A DNA stretch of 7,207 nt, taken from contig JAAZON010000452.1 in NCBI GenBank assembly GCA_012797725.1, forward strand, positions 1 through 7,207, in the 5' to 3' direction. Positions 7,191 through 7,207 of this stretch are shown one piece after another. Each line of letters begins with the position of its first letter. The stretch's first letter is position 1. The position numbers and the translations under genes are program-made. This DNA is from SAR324 cluster bacterium (GTDB lineage: Bacteria > Bdellovibrionota > UBA2361 > JAAZON01). The notes beneath the pieces were generated by a model. The model was not told where the DNA came from, searched no databases, and saw only the letters and a list, made by a program, of their open reading frames with translations.

Positions 7191-7207
7191 ATGTACTTAT
7201 CCTTGCA
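7191..7207 (+). CDS. Start of a downstream gene (runs off right edge)
   Basis: ATG at 7191 opens a frame reading MYLSL before the window ends. AGGAG at 7181-7185, overlapping the stop codon of the preceding gene, lies 5 nt upstream and is a good ribosome binding site. The gene probably belongs to the nadD operon. Too little is present to name it. Confidence 0.5.

Overview
The window looks like an ordinary chromosomal stretch from a Gram-negative bacterium with moderate to low GC. The GroEL/GroES sequences, a possible RpoH-type heat-shock promoter and the overall protein style suggest one of the lineages formerly grouped in Deltaproteobacteria. That placement is a low-confidence inference. No phage, insertion sequence, CRISPR array or complete toxin-antitoxin pair is visible.

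Layout: (1) Positions 1-1533, minus strand: a serine-hydrolase-like protein followed after 2 nt by the start of prfA (release factor 1), which runs off the left edge. The hydrolase keeps the beta-lactamase/penicillin-binding-protein fold signatures but has lost the catalytic Ser and Lys and the HTG-type motif, so it reads as an intact pseudoenzyme. (2) Positions 1534-1949: a 416-nt divergent intergenic region with a candidate heat-shock promoter and a structured groES leader. No CIRCE element is seen. (3) Positions 1950-3950, plus strand: groES-groEL, closed by two consecutive hairpins, the second a strong intrinsic terminator. (4) Positions 4034-4196: a gap with a good-looking plus-strand sigma70-type promoter that has no gene behind it, plus a C8 tract. 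(5) Positions 4197-5099, minus strand: a 300-residue protein joining a degenerate response-regulator receiver domain to a HigA/VapI-type HTH domain. (6) Positions 5100-5475: a 376-nt divergent gap holding a probable promoter for the receiver-HTH gene, a doubtful leader ORF interrupted by TAG, and an imperfect palindromic repeat of the dispersed TCATTGCGAG kind. (7) Positions 5476-7182, plus strand: nadD (NAD synthesis), then a Sua5-type L-threonylcarbamoyladenylate synthase (tRNA t6A modification), then the first codons of another gene.

Most genes are housekeeping: translation termination, protein folding, NAD and tRNA modification. The two points that stand out are the catalytically dead hydrolase tightly coupled to prfA and the pseudo-receiver/HigA-type fusion regulator. 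Neither can be called a new system from sequence alone, but both combine recognisable folds with missing key residues.
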